Source: Saccharothrix sp. S26
GTDB lineage: Bacteria; Actinomycetota; Actinomycetes; Mycobacteriales; Pseudonocardiaceae
Length of the DNA stretch: 64,000 nucleotides
Reading direction: 5' to 3'
Assembly (NCBI RefSeq): GCF_021390395.1
Contig: NZ_JAJUWT010000002.1
Location: forward strand, 310,001-374,000
The notes below the pieces were generated by a model that saw only the letters and a list, made by a program, of their open reading frames with translations, did no database searches and had not been told where the DNA came from. Of the stretch, positions 55,357 to 63,486 are shown piece by piece (the first letter of the stretch is position 1; every line of letters begins with the position of its first letter). A program made the translations under genes and the position numbers.

Positions 55357-56050
55357 GGTCAAGGACATGCACGTCCACTACGGCAAGATCGCCGCGATCA
55401 AGGGCATCAGCCTGCACGTGGAGGACGGTGAGATCGTCTCGCTCATCGGCGCCAACGGCGCGGGCAAGACGACCACGCTGAAGACGATCTCCGGGCTGCG
55501 GCCGATGACCAGCGGCCAGGTGCTGTTCGACGGCGAGGACATCTCCAAGATGCCCGGCCACAAGCGGGTCATCGCGGGCATCGGCCAGTCACCGGAAGGC
55601 CGCGGCGTGTTCCCCGGCATGACGGTGCAGGAGAACCTGCTGATGGGCGCCTACACCCGCAAGGACTCGCTCGACGCCGACCTGGCCGAGGTCTACGAGC
55701 TGTTCCCGCGGCTGGCGGAGCGCAAGAACCAGTTCGGCGGCACGATGTCCGGCGGCGAGCAGCAGATGATCGCCATCGGCCGGGCGTTGATGACCAAGCC
55801 GAAGGTGCTCCTGCTGGACGAGCCGTCGATGGGCCTCGCGCCCAAGCTCATCGCGCAGATCTTCGAGATCATCAAGACGATCAACGAGCGCGGCACGACC
55901 GTGCTGCTGGTCGAGCAGAACGCGCAGCAGGCGCTCAAGCTGTCGCACCGCGCGTACGTGCTGGAGACCGGCCGGGTCGTGAAGAGCGCGCCCGGGCCGG
56001 AGCTGCTGGACGACCCCCAGGTGCGCGCGGCGTACCTCGGCGGTCACTGA
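55346..56050 (+). CDS. livF: Branched-chain amino acid ABC transporter ATPase LivF
   Basis: A 234-residue ATPase. Walker A is GANGAGKTTT, the signature MSGGEQQMIAIGRALM, Walker B LLLDEPSMGLAPK, and the switch region LLVEQNAQQAL has Gln in place of the usual His, as in most LivF. It is the last gene of the livJHMGF unit, followed by a bidirectional terminator. Confidence 0.95.
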   Translation: MLLEVKDMHVHYGKIAAIKGISLHVEDGEIVSLIGANGAGKTTTLKTISGLRPMTSGQVLFDGEDISKMPGHKRVIAGIGQSPEGRGVFPGMTVQENLLMGAYTRKDSLDADLAEVYELFPRLAERKNQFGGTMSGGEQQMIAIGRALMTKPKVLLLDEPSMGLAPKLIAQIFEIIKTINERGTTVLLVEQNAQQALKLSHRAYVLETGRVVKSAPGPELLDDPQVRAAYLGGH

Positions 56051-56062
56051 GCGTGCGGGGGT

Positions 56063-56094
56063 CCCGCCGGCCCGGCTACGGCTGGGCCAGCGGG
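56063..56094. terminator. Terminator between livF and the convergent lipoprotein gene
   Basis: CCCGCCGGCCC (56063-56073) pairs with GGGCCAGCGGG (56084-56094) with one mismatch and a 10-base loop, starting 13 bases after the livF stop. Confidence 0.6.
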
Positions 56095-56636
56095 ATCTCC
56101 GTGCTCGACTCGTCCTTCAGGTCGGTCAGCGTCGGCCCGCCGTACACGCGCAGGGCCAGCGGCTTGGCCTCCTTGGGCAGGTCGTAGTAGACGTCGTACT
56201 CCAGGCGCACGTTCGCGCCCAGGTCGATCGTCTCCGGCTGCCGCTTGATGGTCATGGCCTGCGTGTCCACCTCGTGCTCGACCTGCTGGTCGTCGACCAG
56301 CACGTGCCGGCGGGCGGCGAACGACACGCTGCTGCGGCCGTTGTTGATCACGCTCAGCCGGATCCGGACGAACTGGCCCTTGGCGTGGAACTCGGCGTGG
56401 CTGCCGATCAGCGTCGGCATCTCGGCGGTGAGCCCGAGCAGCGTGAACGCCGTGTCGCCGTCCGAGGTGGTGGGGATCTTCAGCGGCTTCTCGTCCGGCC
56501 GCACGGTCTGCGGGGGCACCGGGTAGGTCGCCGCCGAGGTCGCCGTCGTCTCCGGTCCCGCGACCACCGGGGTGCCACCGCACCCGGCCGCCGCCAGCAC
56601 CACGGCCATCACCGCCACCACGCGCCGCACGCCCAC
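56076..56636 (-). CDS. Putative lipoprotein, DUF4352-like
   Basis: A 186-residue protein with a lipoprotein signal (MAVVLAAAGC, Cys at residue 19), a Thr/Pro-rich spacer to about residue 50, and an immunoglobulin-like domain with FVRIRLSVINNG and LEYDVYYDLP strands typical of DUF4352 (telokin-like) exported proteins. Membrane-anchored outside; function unknown. It is transcribed behind the thioesterase gene on the minus strand. Confidence 0.75.
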   Translation of the reverse strand: MGVRRVVAVMAVVLAAAGCGGTPVVAGPETTATSAATYPVPPQTVRPDEKPLKIPTTSDGDTAFTLLGLTAEMPTLIGSHAEFHAKGQFVRIRLSVINNGRSSVSFAARRHVLVDDQQVEHEVDTQAMTIKRQPETIDLGANVRLEYDVYYDLPKEAKPLALRVYGGPTLTDLKDESSTEIPLAQP

Positions 56637-56691
56637 CTCCGACTCACCGCGTCACCCTGAATTGCACACCCCTGGCGGCCGAACCGCACCT

Positions 56692-57114
56692 TCACACCTT
56701 CGGGGCATCTTTCAGGAAGCACGTCAGCCGGGCCGTGCAGGCGCGCCGACCCTGGTCGTCGGTGATGACGATCTCGTAGGTGGCGGTGCTGCGGCCCCGG
56801 TGGATCGGCGTGCACACGCCCGTGACGACGCCTTCGGTGACGCCCCGGTGGTGGGTGCACGACAGCTCCAAACCCACGGCCAGCCGGTCCGGCGCCGCGT
56901 GCATGGCCGCCGCGACCGAGCCCAGCGTCTCGGCCAGCACCGCGTTCGCGCCGCCGTGCAGCAGCCCGTACGGCTGGCGGTTGCCCTTCACCGGCATCGT
57001 CCCCACGAGCCGGTCGGCATCCCATCGGGTGATCTCGATGCCGAGCTTCGAGGTCAGCTGCTCGTGGGCGACGTCCTGGTCGGCGCCGGGGATGTCCTCG
57101 GGTGCTGGCGTCAC
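56692..57114 (-). CDS. PaaI-family hotdog-fold thioesterase
   Basis: A 140-residue hotdog thioesterase. The catalytic block PYGLLHGGANAVLAETLGSVAA has the HGG motif and the active-site Glu, as in PaaI/YbgC-like acyl-CoA thioesterases, and the last strand is CTARLTCFLKDAP. It probably hydrolyses an aryl- or acyl-CoA. It is divergent from polA across 52 bases, an arrangement often kept in actinobacteria. Confidence 0.9.
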   Translation of the reverse strand: MTPAPEDIPGADQDVAHEQLTSKLGIEITRWDADRLVGTMPVKGNRQPYGLLHGGANAVLAETLGSVAAAMHAAPDRLAVGLELSCTHHRGVTEGVVTGVCTPIHRGRSTATYEIVITDDQGRRACTARLTCFLKDAPKV

Positions 57115-57166
57115 GGGTTGCTCCAGTCGGTGCAGAACTGTCGGACCCCCACCCTAGACTCGCCGC

Positions 57167-59842
57167 GTGAGCACTTCAGAAGCCTCCCGCCTGCTGCTGG
57201 TCGACGGTCACTCCATGGCCTACCGCGCCTTCTTCGCGCTGCCCAAGGAGAACTTCCAGACGGGCACGGGCCAGACCACCAACGCGGTCTACGGCTTCAC
57301 GTCGATGCTCATCAACCTGCTGCGCGACGAGAAGCCGACGCACGTGGCGGTGGCGTTCGACGTCTCGCGCAAGACGTTCCGCACCGAGGCCTACGCCGAG
57401 TACAAGGCCGGTCGCAGCGAGACGCCGGACGAGTTCCGCGGCCAGGTGAGCCTGATCGAGGACGTGCTGGGCACGCTGAACATCCCGGTGCTGTCCAAGG
57501 CCAACTACGAGGCCGACGACCTGATCGCCACGCTCACCACCCAGGCCACCGAGCTGGGCTTCGAGGTGCTCATCTGCACCGGCGACCGCGACGCGTTGCA
57601 GCTGGTCACGGACAAGGTGACGGTGCTGTACCCGGTCAAGGGCGTCTCCGAGCTGGCCCGCTACACCCCCGAGCTGGTGCTGGAGAAGCAGGGCGTGCCG
57701 CCGGAGCTGTACGCCGACTACGCGGCGGTGCGCGGCGACTCGTCGGACAACCTGCCCAACACCCCCGGCGTCGGCCCGAAGACGATCGTGAAGCTGCTCA
57801 CCCAGTTCGGCTCGCTCAACGGCCTGATCGACCACATCGACGAGGTGCCGGGCAAGGTCGGCGAGGCGCTGCGCGCCAACCTGGCCAACATCATGCTGAA
57901 CCGGCAGCTCACCGAGCTGGTGCGGGACGTGGAGCTGCCCGTGGGCCCGGCCGAGCTGGAGGCCAGGCCGTGGGACCGCGACGCCGTGCACCGGCTGTTC
58001 GACGAGCTGGAGTTCCGGGTGCTGCGGGACCGGCTGTTCTCCACCCTGTCCACCGCCGAGCCGGAGGCCGAGGAGGGCTTCACGGTCAGCGGCGGCGCGG
58101 TGCCCGCGGGCGAGCTGGCGGCGTGGCTGGACGCGCACGCGCGCTCGGGCCGGGTCGGCCTCGCGTTCCGCGCCTCGGGCGGCGACCTGGAGGGCCTGGC
58201 GCTGGCCGCGGTCGGCGGCGAGGGCGGGTACGTCGAGGTCGCGGCGCTGACCGAGGCCGACGAGAACGCGCTGGCCGCGTGGCTGGCCGACGAGTCGAGG
58301 CCCAAGGCCGCGCACGACCTGAAGCTGCCGCTGCGGGCGTTGCGGGCACGCGGCTGGGCGCTGCGCGGGGTGACCAGCGACACTGCGCTGGCCGCCTACC
58401 TGGTGCGGCCCGGCCAGCGGTCGTTCGCGCTGGACGACCTGGCGCTGCGCTACCTCAAGCGCGAGCTGCGGGCCGAGGAGCCCGACGACGGCCAGCTGTC
58501 CCTGCTGGCCGACGAGGAAGAGGAGCGGCAGAAGACCGCGCAGGCGGCGATCGTGCGGGCGTTCGCGGTGGCCGAGCTGGCCGACGCGCTGGACGCCGAG
58601 CTGGTCGCCACCGGCCAGGAGACGCTGCTGGCGGAGCTGGAGCTGCCGCTGATGATGGTGCTCGACGAGGTGGAGGCGGTCGGCATCGCGATCGACGCCG
58701 AGCACCTCGCGGCGCTGGAGGCGCACTTCGCGGCGGGCGTGAAGCAGGCCGCGCAGGACGCGTACTCGGTGATCGGCAAGGAGATCAACCTCGGCTCGCC
58801 CAAGCAGCTCCAGACCGTGCTGTTCGACGAGCTCCAGATGCCGAAGACGAAGAAGACCAAGACCGGGTACACGACCGACGCGGACGCGTTGCAGAACCTG
58901 TTCGAGGCCACCCAGCACCCGTTCCTCCAGCACCTGCTCGCGCACCGGGACGTCACCAGGCTCAAGTCGACCGTCGACGGGCTGCTCAAGTCGGTGGCCG
59001 ACGACGGCCGCATCCACACCACGTTCCACCAGACGATCGCGGCGACCGGGCGGTTGTCCTCCACCGACCCGAACCTGCAGAACATCCCCATCCGCACCGA
59101 CGAGGGCAGGCGGATCCGCGAGGCGTTCGTGGTCGGGCCGGGCTACGCCGAGCTGATGACCGCGGACTACAGCCAAATCGAGATGCGGATCATGGCGCAC
59201 CTGTCCGAGGACGAGGGCCTGATCGAGGCGTTCCGCAGCGGGGAGGACCTGCACACGTTCGTGGCGTCCCGCGCGTTCTCGGTGCCGACCTCGGAGGTCA
59301 CCGCCGAGCAGCGCCGCCGGGTGAAGGCCATGTCGTACGGGCTGGCCTACGGGCTGTCGGAGTACGGGCTGGCGCAGCAGTTGCGGATCTCGGCGGCGGA
59401 GGCGCGCGAGCAGAAGGAGGCGTACTTCGCCCGGTTCGGCGGCGTGCGCGACTACCTGCACGCCGTGGTGGAGGACGCGCGGAAGAAGGGCTACACCGAG
59501 ACCATCCTGGGCCGTCGGCGTTACCTGCCCGACCTGACCAGCGACAACCGGCAGCGTCGGGAGATGGCCGAGCGGATGGCGTTGAACGCGCCGATCCAGG
59601 GCAGCGCGGCGGACATCATCAAGGTCGCGATGCTCGGCGTGTTCCGGGCGCTGCGGGAATCGGGACTGCGGTCGCGGATGCTGTTGCAGGTGCACGACGA
59701 ACTCGTGCTGGAAATCGCCGAGGGCGAGCGGGAACAGGTGGAGGCGTTGGTCCGCGCGCAGATGGGCGGCGCGTACGCATTGTCGGTGGAGTTGGACGTC
59801 TCAGTGGGCGTCGGCCGTTCCTGGGATGCCGCCGCCCACTGA
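57167..59842 (+). CDS. polA: DNA polymerase I
   Basis: An 891-residue family A polymerase from GTG 57167. The 5-3 nuclease domain (about 1-290) has LLVDGHSMAYRAF, DYAAVRGDSSDNLPNTPGVGPKT and other metal-site residues. The 3-5 exonuclease region (about 310-480) lacks the acidic catalytic residues, as in mycobacterial PolA. The polymerase has motif A DYSQIEMRIMAHL, motif B RRRVKAMSYGLAYG and motif C QVHDELVLE. It fills gaps in repair and removes Okazaki primers. Confidence 0.97.
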   Translation: MSTSEASRLLLVDGHSMAYRAFFALPKENFQTGTGQTTNAVYGFTSMLINLLRDEKPTHVAVAFDVSRKTFRTEAYAEYKAGRSETPDEFRGQVSLIEDVLGTLNIPVLSKANYEADDLIATLTTQATELGFEVLICTGDRDALQLVTDKVTVLYPVKGVSELARYTPELVLEKQGVPPELYADYAAVRGDSSDNLPNTPGVGPKTIVKLLTQFGSLNGLIDHIDEVPGKVGEALRANLANIMLNRQLTELVRDVELPVGPAELEARPWDRDAVHRLFDELEFRVLRDRLFSTLSTAEPEAEEGFTVSGGAVPAGELAAWLDAHARSGRVGLAFRASGGDLEGLALAAVGGEGGYVEVAALTEADENALAAWLADESRPKAAHDLKLPLRALRARGWALRGVTSDTALAAYLVRPGQRSFALDDLALRYLKRELRAEEPDDGQLSLLADEEEERQKTAQAAIVRAFAVAELADALDAELVATGQETLLAELELPLMMVLDEVEAVGIAIDAEHLAALEAHFAAGVKQAAQDAYSVIGKEINLGSPKQLQTVLFDELQMPKTKKTKTGYTTDADALQNLFEATQHPFLQHLLAHRDVTRLKSTVDGLLKSVADDGRIHTTFHQTIAATGRLSSTDPNLQNIPIRTDEGRRIREAFVVGPGYAELMTADYSQIEMRIMAHLSEDEGLIEAFRSGEDLHTFVASRAFSVPTSEVTAEQRRRVKAMSYGLAYGLSEYGLAQQLRISAAEAREQKEAYFARFGGVRDYLHAVVEDARKKGYTETILGRRRYLPDLTSDNRQRREMAERMALNAPIQGSAADIIKVAMLGVFRALRESGLRSRMLLQVHDELVLEIAEGEREQVEALVRAQMGGAYALSVELDVSVGVGRSWDAAAH

Positions 59843-59855
59843 GAATGGGCCCCGA

Positions 59856-60218
59856 TCAGTCGAGGTAGCAGTACCAGCTGTACTCGTCGTCCTGGTCCCA
59901 GAAGGCGGGCTTGGCCCATTGCTTGTTGTGCTGCCACTGACAGGCGGCGTACATGTTGATGTCCTCGAGGCTGTCGTCCTCGCGGACGCAGTACCAGGTG
60001 TAGACGGTGTGCGGAGCCTCGTTGGTGACGTCGCGGTGACCCAGCTTCCGGCAGAACTCCCAGAGGTTCACGCCACCCAGGTACTCGGACCGCGGGCTCG
60101 CCGAGGCGGTGGTCGCGGTGTCCGGCGTGGCGGGCGCCGCGGAGGCGGCGACCGTCGGGCCGAACGCGAGCGCGAGACCCAGTGCCGTCACCGCCAGCGC
60201 CTTTGCCGACTTCATCAT
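59856..60218 (-). CDS. Small secreted Cys/Trp-rich protein with internal duplication
   Basis: A 120-residue exported protein. ATG 60218 is preceded by AGGAG; the signal peptide ends at ASAAPA (about residue 28). The mature part holds two related units: FCRKLGHRD...YTWYCV and AACQWQHNK...YSWYCY, each with a Cys pair that probably forms a disulfide. Similar two-part modules occur in many exported actinomycete proteins without known function. It is convergent with polA across 13 bases. Confidence 0.8.
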   Translation of the reverse strand: MMKSAKALAVTALGLALAFGPTVAASAAPATPDTATTASASPRSEYLGGVNLWEFCRKLGHRDVTNEAPHTVYTWYCVREDDSLEDINMYAACQWQHNKQWAKPAFWDQDDEYSWYCYLD

Positions 60219-60632
60219 GGGTTTTTCTCCTCGTCGGGGGAATGCTCGGTTTATCGTGCCGAGCTCGACCGAATATAGGAGTCGCCTTTCCGGGTCGGCA
60301 ATGCCCGAATGGAGTGTCGAGCCCTTGTCCGGTAGAACGGTGAAATCACCGGAACGAGATGATCCGCCACGGTAACGCACACGATTGGTGACGCTTTTTC
60401 GTGCCGTTGACCGGTGCGGGCGTCACTGGCACGGGTGGTGCGGACGGCCCTGCCTCGGGGCTCGGGTGTTCGCCGGTGGTCGCGGCTGTCCCCGCCGATC
60501 GGCGTGCCGCGGCGCGCCGCCCGGTGGCTCGCCGCGGCGGTGACCGGTTGGCCGACGCGGGTCTCCGCGTTCAGCGCCAGGGACGTGCGGGCGGCCGACC
60601 ACGTCGTCCCGGCCGTGGAACGGGTCTTGGCG
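60219..60632. other. 414-base intergenic region
   Basis: The first 170 bases are A/T-richer and probably hold the promoter of the secreted-protein gene. From about 60414 a plus-strand frame (VRASLARVVRTALPRG, then VTGWPTRVSAFSARD) runs into the regulator gene on the other strand; it has no ribosome site or family resemblance and may be an old gene remnant. No RNA gene is seen. Confidence 0.4.
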
Positions 60633-61088
60633 TCACGCCCGTGCGTCGCGCAGCGGCGTGACGCGGACGTCCCGCGCGGTCAACTCCGCGCCGCACCCCT
60701 CGCACGACACGTGCACGCCGACGTCGCCCCCGCACGTGCGGTGGTGCAGGCCGAACGACGGGCCCTCCTCCGGCGCCATCCACCGGTCGCCCCACTTCCG
60801 CAGCGCCATCAGCACCGGGTAGAGGTCCAGGCCCTTCTCGGTCAGCCGGTACTCGTACCGCGTCCGCACGTCCTTGTACGCCTCACGGCGCAGGATGCCC
60901 TCCTCGACGAGCGTGCCCAGGCGCTCGGTCAGCACGCTGCGCGAGATGTCCATGGAGGTCTGGAAGTCCTCGAACCGCCGCGTGCCCAGGAACGCCTGCC
61001 GGAGCAGCAACAACGTCCACCGCTCGCCCAGCAGGGCGGCGGGCAGCGACACGGTGCACAGCTCGTCGGCAACCTTCACGTGGGCCAT
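60633..61088 (-). CDS. HxlR-family transcriptional regulator
   Basis: A 151-residue winged-helix regulator. The HxlR signature GERWTLLLLRQAFLGTRRF and the following DISRSVLTERLGTLVEEGIL helix-turn-helix are plain. The C-terminal 45 residues carry CGG, CEGC cysteines resembling a small zinc site, more than in the shortest family members. It is divergent from the GNAT gene across 77 bases that contain a perfect palindrome, its likely operator. Confidence 0.92.
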   Translation of the reverse strand: MAHVKVADELCTVSLPAALLGERWTLLLLRQAFLGTRRFEDFQTSMDISRSVLTERLGTLVEEGILRREAYKDVRTRYEYRLTEKGLDLYPVLMALRKWGDRWMAPEEGPSFGLHHRTCGGDVGVHVSCEGCGAELTARDVRVTPLRDARA

Positions 61089-61132
61089 GCCGTCCGAGGA
61101 TACCCCTTGCGTTCGAAAAACGGATCCAGCTA

Positions 61133-61151
61133 GGGTTCGGAATCCGAACCC
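61133..61151. promoter_or_regulatory. Candidate HxlR operator in the divergent promoter region
   Basis: Perfect palindrome GGGTTCGGA-A-TCCGAACCC. It overlaps the likely -10 box TAGGGT of the GNAT gene (-35 TTGCGT at 61107-61112), so binding would block that promoter. Confidence 0.55.
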
Positions 61152-61165
61152 AAGGGGCGTCCGCC

Positions 61166-61669
61166 ATGAGAGTCCGCGAACTGCACGCCGCCGAGGCGGG
61201 CCACGCCGTCGACACCGTGTTCCACGGCCTGTCCGCGCACAGCCGCTACCTGCGCTTCCACGCCCCGGTGCCCCGCCTCACCGCGTCCATGCGCCGCCGG
61301 CTGACCGACCTCGACGGCCGCCGCAAGGTCGCCGTCGTCGCCGAGTGCCACCGCGCGCCCATAGGCATCGCCCGCCTGATCGCCACGGGCGACGACACCG
61401 CCGAGATCGCGCTCGCCGTGGTCGACCCGTGGCAGCGCCGGGGTGTGGGCACCCAGCTCGTGCACGCCCTCGGGCGGCTGGCCACCGACCTGCGCTACGC
61501 CGAGCTGCACGGCGACGTCCTGGGCGAGAACGAACCGATGCTGCGCCTGGTCGCCCGCGTCTTCCCCGGTGCGCGCCTGACCCGCGAGGAGGACGACGTG
61601 GTGCGGGTCAGCTATCCGTTGAACTACCGGTTGACCCACGAAGAGCTGGTGGCCGACCTGCGGTGGTGA
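61166..61669 (+). CDS. GNAT-family N-acetyltransferase
   Basis: A 167-residue acetyltransferase with the acetyl-CoA site VVDPWQRRGVGTQLVHAL (Q/R-x-x-G-x-G/A reads QRRGVG) and the strands ending in LHGDVLGENEPM. The opening HSRYLRFHAPVPRL is common in a subfamily beside HxlR or ATP-grasp genes. Substrate unknown. Expression is probably controlled by the divergent HxlR regulator. Confidence 0.9.
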   Translation: MRVRELHAAEAGHAVDTVFHGLSAHSRYLRFHAPVPRLTASMRRRLTDLDGRRKVAVVAECHRAPIGIARLIATGDDTAEIALAVVDPWQRRGVGTQLVHALGRLATDLRYAELHGDVLGENEPMLRLVARVFPGARLTREEDDVVRVSYPLNYRLTHEELVADLRW

Positions 61670-61674
61670 GCACA

Positions 61675-62985
61675 ATGGGCGACATGCGACGGATCTTCGG
61701 CGTGGCGCTCGTCCTGGTCCTGCTGGCTCCTCCGGCCGCGGCCTCGACGCCGCCCGGCGAGCAGCCGCTGCCCGGCTACACCATCGACAACCCGCCGTTG
61801 CCGCCCGCGCAGGTCGGCGGGCAGCCGTCACGGGTGTTGCAGGGCGTGCACGAGCACGCCGCCTACACCATCGAGGTGCCGCCGCGCTGGAACGGCCGCC
61901 TGGCCATGTGGGCGCACGGCTACCGCGGCGCGAGCACCGTGCTCACCGTCGACCCGCCCGCCTACGGCCTGCGCCAGAAGCTGCTCGACCAGGGCTTTGC
62001 CTGGGCCGCGTCCAGCTACTACGCCAACAGCTACGACGTGAAGGCCGGCGTCCTGAGCACGCACGCCCTGGCCCGGCACTTCGGCGAGCTGGTCGGCAGG
62101 CCGCGCGAGGTGTTCATCGCGGGCGTCTCCATGGGCGGCCACGTCATCGGCCGGTCGCTGGAGCAGTTCCCCGGCTTCTACCGGGCCGCCCTGCCGATGT
62201 GCGGGGTGCTGGGCGACCAGGAGCTGGTCGACTTCTTCCTCGACTACAACGTCACCGCGCAGGCGCTGAGCGGCATCCGCGCGTGGCCCGCGCCCGCCGA
62301 CTACCTGACCGCGGTGGTGCCGCGCATCCAGGCCGAGCTCGGGCTGACCGGCACGCCGAACGAGCGCGGCGCGCAGTTCGCCGCGATCGTGACCAACCGC
62401 AGCGGCGGCCCGCGCCCCGGTGCCGCGCCCGCGCTCGCGTACTGGAAGGACTTCCTGTTCGGCCTCGCGGTGCCGACCGCCGGCGAAGGGCTGGCGGCCG
62501 ACCCCGGCCAGGTCGCCACCAACGTCCTGACCCGCTACGAGCCGAACGCGCCGGTCGACGTCAACCGCGTGGTCCAGCGGGTGCTGCCGGAGAACCCGAA
62601 GGCCCGCGTGACGCCGACGTTGACCGAGGTGCCGCGCATCGCCGGCCGCCCGACCGCGCCGGTGCTGTCGCTGCACGGCCTGGGCGACCTGTTCGTGCCG
62701 TTCTCGATGGAGCAGGCCTACGAGCGCGACGTCGAGCGCCACGGCCGCGGCCACCTGCTCGCGCAGCGGGCGATCCGCGCGGTCGGCCACTGCGAGTTCA
62801 GCCCGAACGAGGTCGGTGCGGCCTGGGACGACCTGGTGCGGTGGGCGGACACCGGCCGCCGGCCCGCCGCGGACGTGGTGGACGACCCGGCCGCCGTGGC
62901 CGCGCCGGACTACGGCTGCCGGTTCACCGACCCCGCCGCCCACACCGAGCCGAACAGCACCCGCCGTTTGTTCCCGGCCTGCTGA
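61675..62985 (+). CDS. Exported alpha/beta hydrolase (S9/tannase-like)
   Basis: A 436-residue secreted hydrolase starting six bases after the GNAT stop; ATG 61684 is an alternative that begins the signal peptide directly (RRIFGVALVLVLLAPPAAAS). The nucleophile elbow GVSMGGH, the Asp in LSHGLGDLFVP-like segment (LHGLGDLFVP) and the His in VGHCEF complete a triad. The length and the MWAHGYRG opening fit extracellular esterases. A polyester, lipid or plant ester substrate is possible. It overlaps the convergent membrane-protein gene by 76 bases. Confidence 0.82.
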   Translation: MGDMRRIFGVALVLVLLAPPAAASTPPGEQPLPGYTIDNPPLPPAQVGGQPSRVLQGVHEHAAYTIEVPPRWNGRLAMWAHGYRGASTVLTVDPPAYGLRQKLLDQGFAWAASSYYANSYDVKAGVLSTHALARHFGELVGRPREVFIAGVSMGGHVIGRSLEQFPGFYRAALPMCGVLGDQELVDFFLDYNVTAQALSGIRAWPAPADYLTAVVPRIQAELGLTGTPNERGAQFAAIVTNRSGGPRPGAAPALAYWKDFLFGLAVPTAGEGLAADPGQVATNVLTRYEPNAPVDVNRVVQRVLPENPKARVTPTLTEVPRIAGRPTAPVLSLHGLGDLFVPFSMEQAYERDVERHGRGHLLAQRAIRAVGHCEFSPNEVGAAWDDLVRWADTGRRPAADVVDDPAAVAAPDYGCRFTDPAAHTEPNSTRRLFPAC

Positions 62986-63419
62986 GCGGACCGCAGCAGG
63001 CGCACGCCGATCGGGATCGCCTCGCCGAGCAGGCCGATCCCGATCGACAGCGTCAACGGGCGGGCGTCCGCGGGCGTGCCGGCGGAGGACGCGGCGAGGC
63101 CCAGCGCCAAGCTCACGGCGAACGAGCCGGCCCACACCAGCAGCGTCCACGGTGTGTACCGCTGCCACGGCACGCCGTCGCGCGTGAAGACCCGGACCGT
63201 CGCGCCGCGCGCCACGCCCAGTCCCAGGCCGACCGCCGAGCCCGCGACCAGCCACGCCCAGTCGACCGCGGTCAGGTGCACGTCCACCAGCCCGTACACC
63301 CCGAGCCCCACCAGCACCGCGGGCGGCCCGGCGAGGTCGCGCGCGTTCACCCGCTCGCCGCAGAACCGCTTCACCACCACCGCGACCACCGCCACGGCGA
63401 TCAACACCCAAGTCGGCAC
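62910..63419 (-). CDS. Small multi-pass membrane protein
   Basis: A 169-residue protein from GTG 63419 (GAGGGGGG just upstream) with about five hydrophobic helices (residues 3-18, 30-48, 53-70, 92-112, 122-142). No signature is recognised; it loosely resembles DUF1453-type membrane proteins. Its 3-prime end overlaps the hydrolase gene by 76 bases, so the true stop may need checking. It is divergent from a tetR gene across an operator-bearing spacer and is the likely target of that regulator. Confidence 0.65.
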   Translation of the reverse strand: MPTWVLIAVAVVAVVVKRFCGERVNARDLAGPPAVLVGLGVYGLVDVHLTAVDWAWLVAGSAVGLGLGVARGATVRVFTRDGVPWQRYTPWTLLVWAGSFAVSLALGLAASSAGTPADARPLTLSIGIGLLGEAIPIGVRLLRSAQQAGNKRRVLFGSVWAAGSVNRQP

Positions 63420-63447
63420 GACGCCCCCCTCGTTTCATGGCATACCT

Positions 63448-63477
63448 GTGCTAAATAACCTAGCACGGATGTGCTAG
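63448..63477. promoter_or_regulatory. Operator with three alternating half-sites before the tetR gene
   Basis: GTGCTA (63448-63453), TAGCAC (63461-63466) and GTGCTA (63471-63476) alternate in direction. The right pair forms a perfect CTAGCAC-GGAT-GTGCTAG palindrome at 63460-63477, ten bases before the tetR start. Confidence 0.6.
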
Positions 63478-63486
63478 AAAGAGGCG

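Noticed and set aside
57176-59695. Very long minus-strand open frame inside polA
   Set aside because: It is the antisense shadow of a strongly supported polymerase gene; the product is His/Arg/Leu/Gln-rich with no family motif, as expected from high third-position G+C.
56572-59868. 1098-codon plus-strand frame across the lipoprotein, thioesterase and polA genes
   Set aside because: It is an out-of-frame shadow, Arg/Ala/Gly/Pro-rich, and crosses three well-supported genes.
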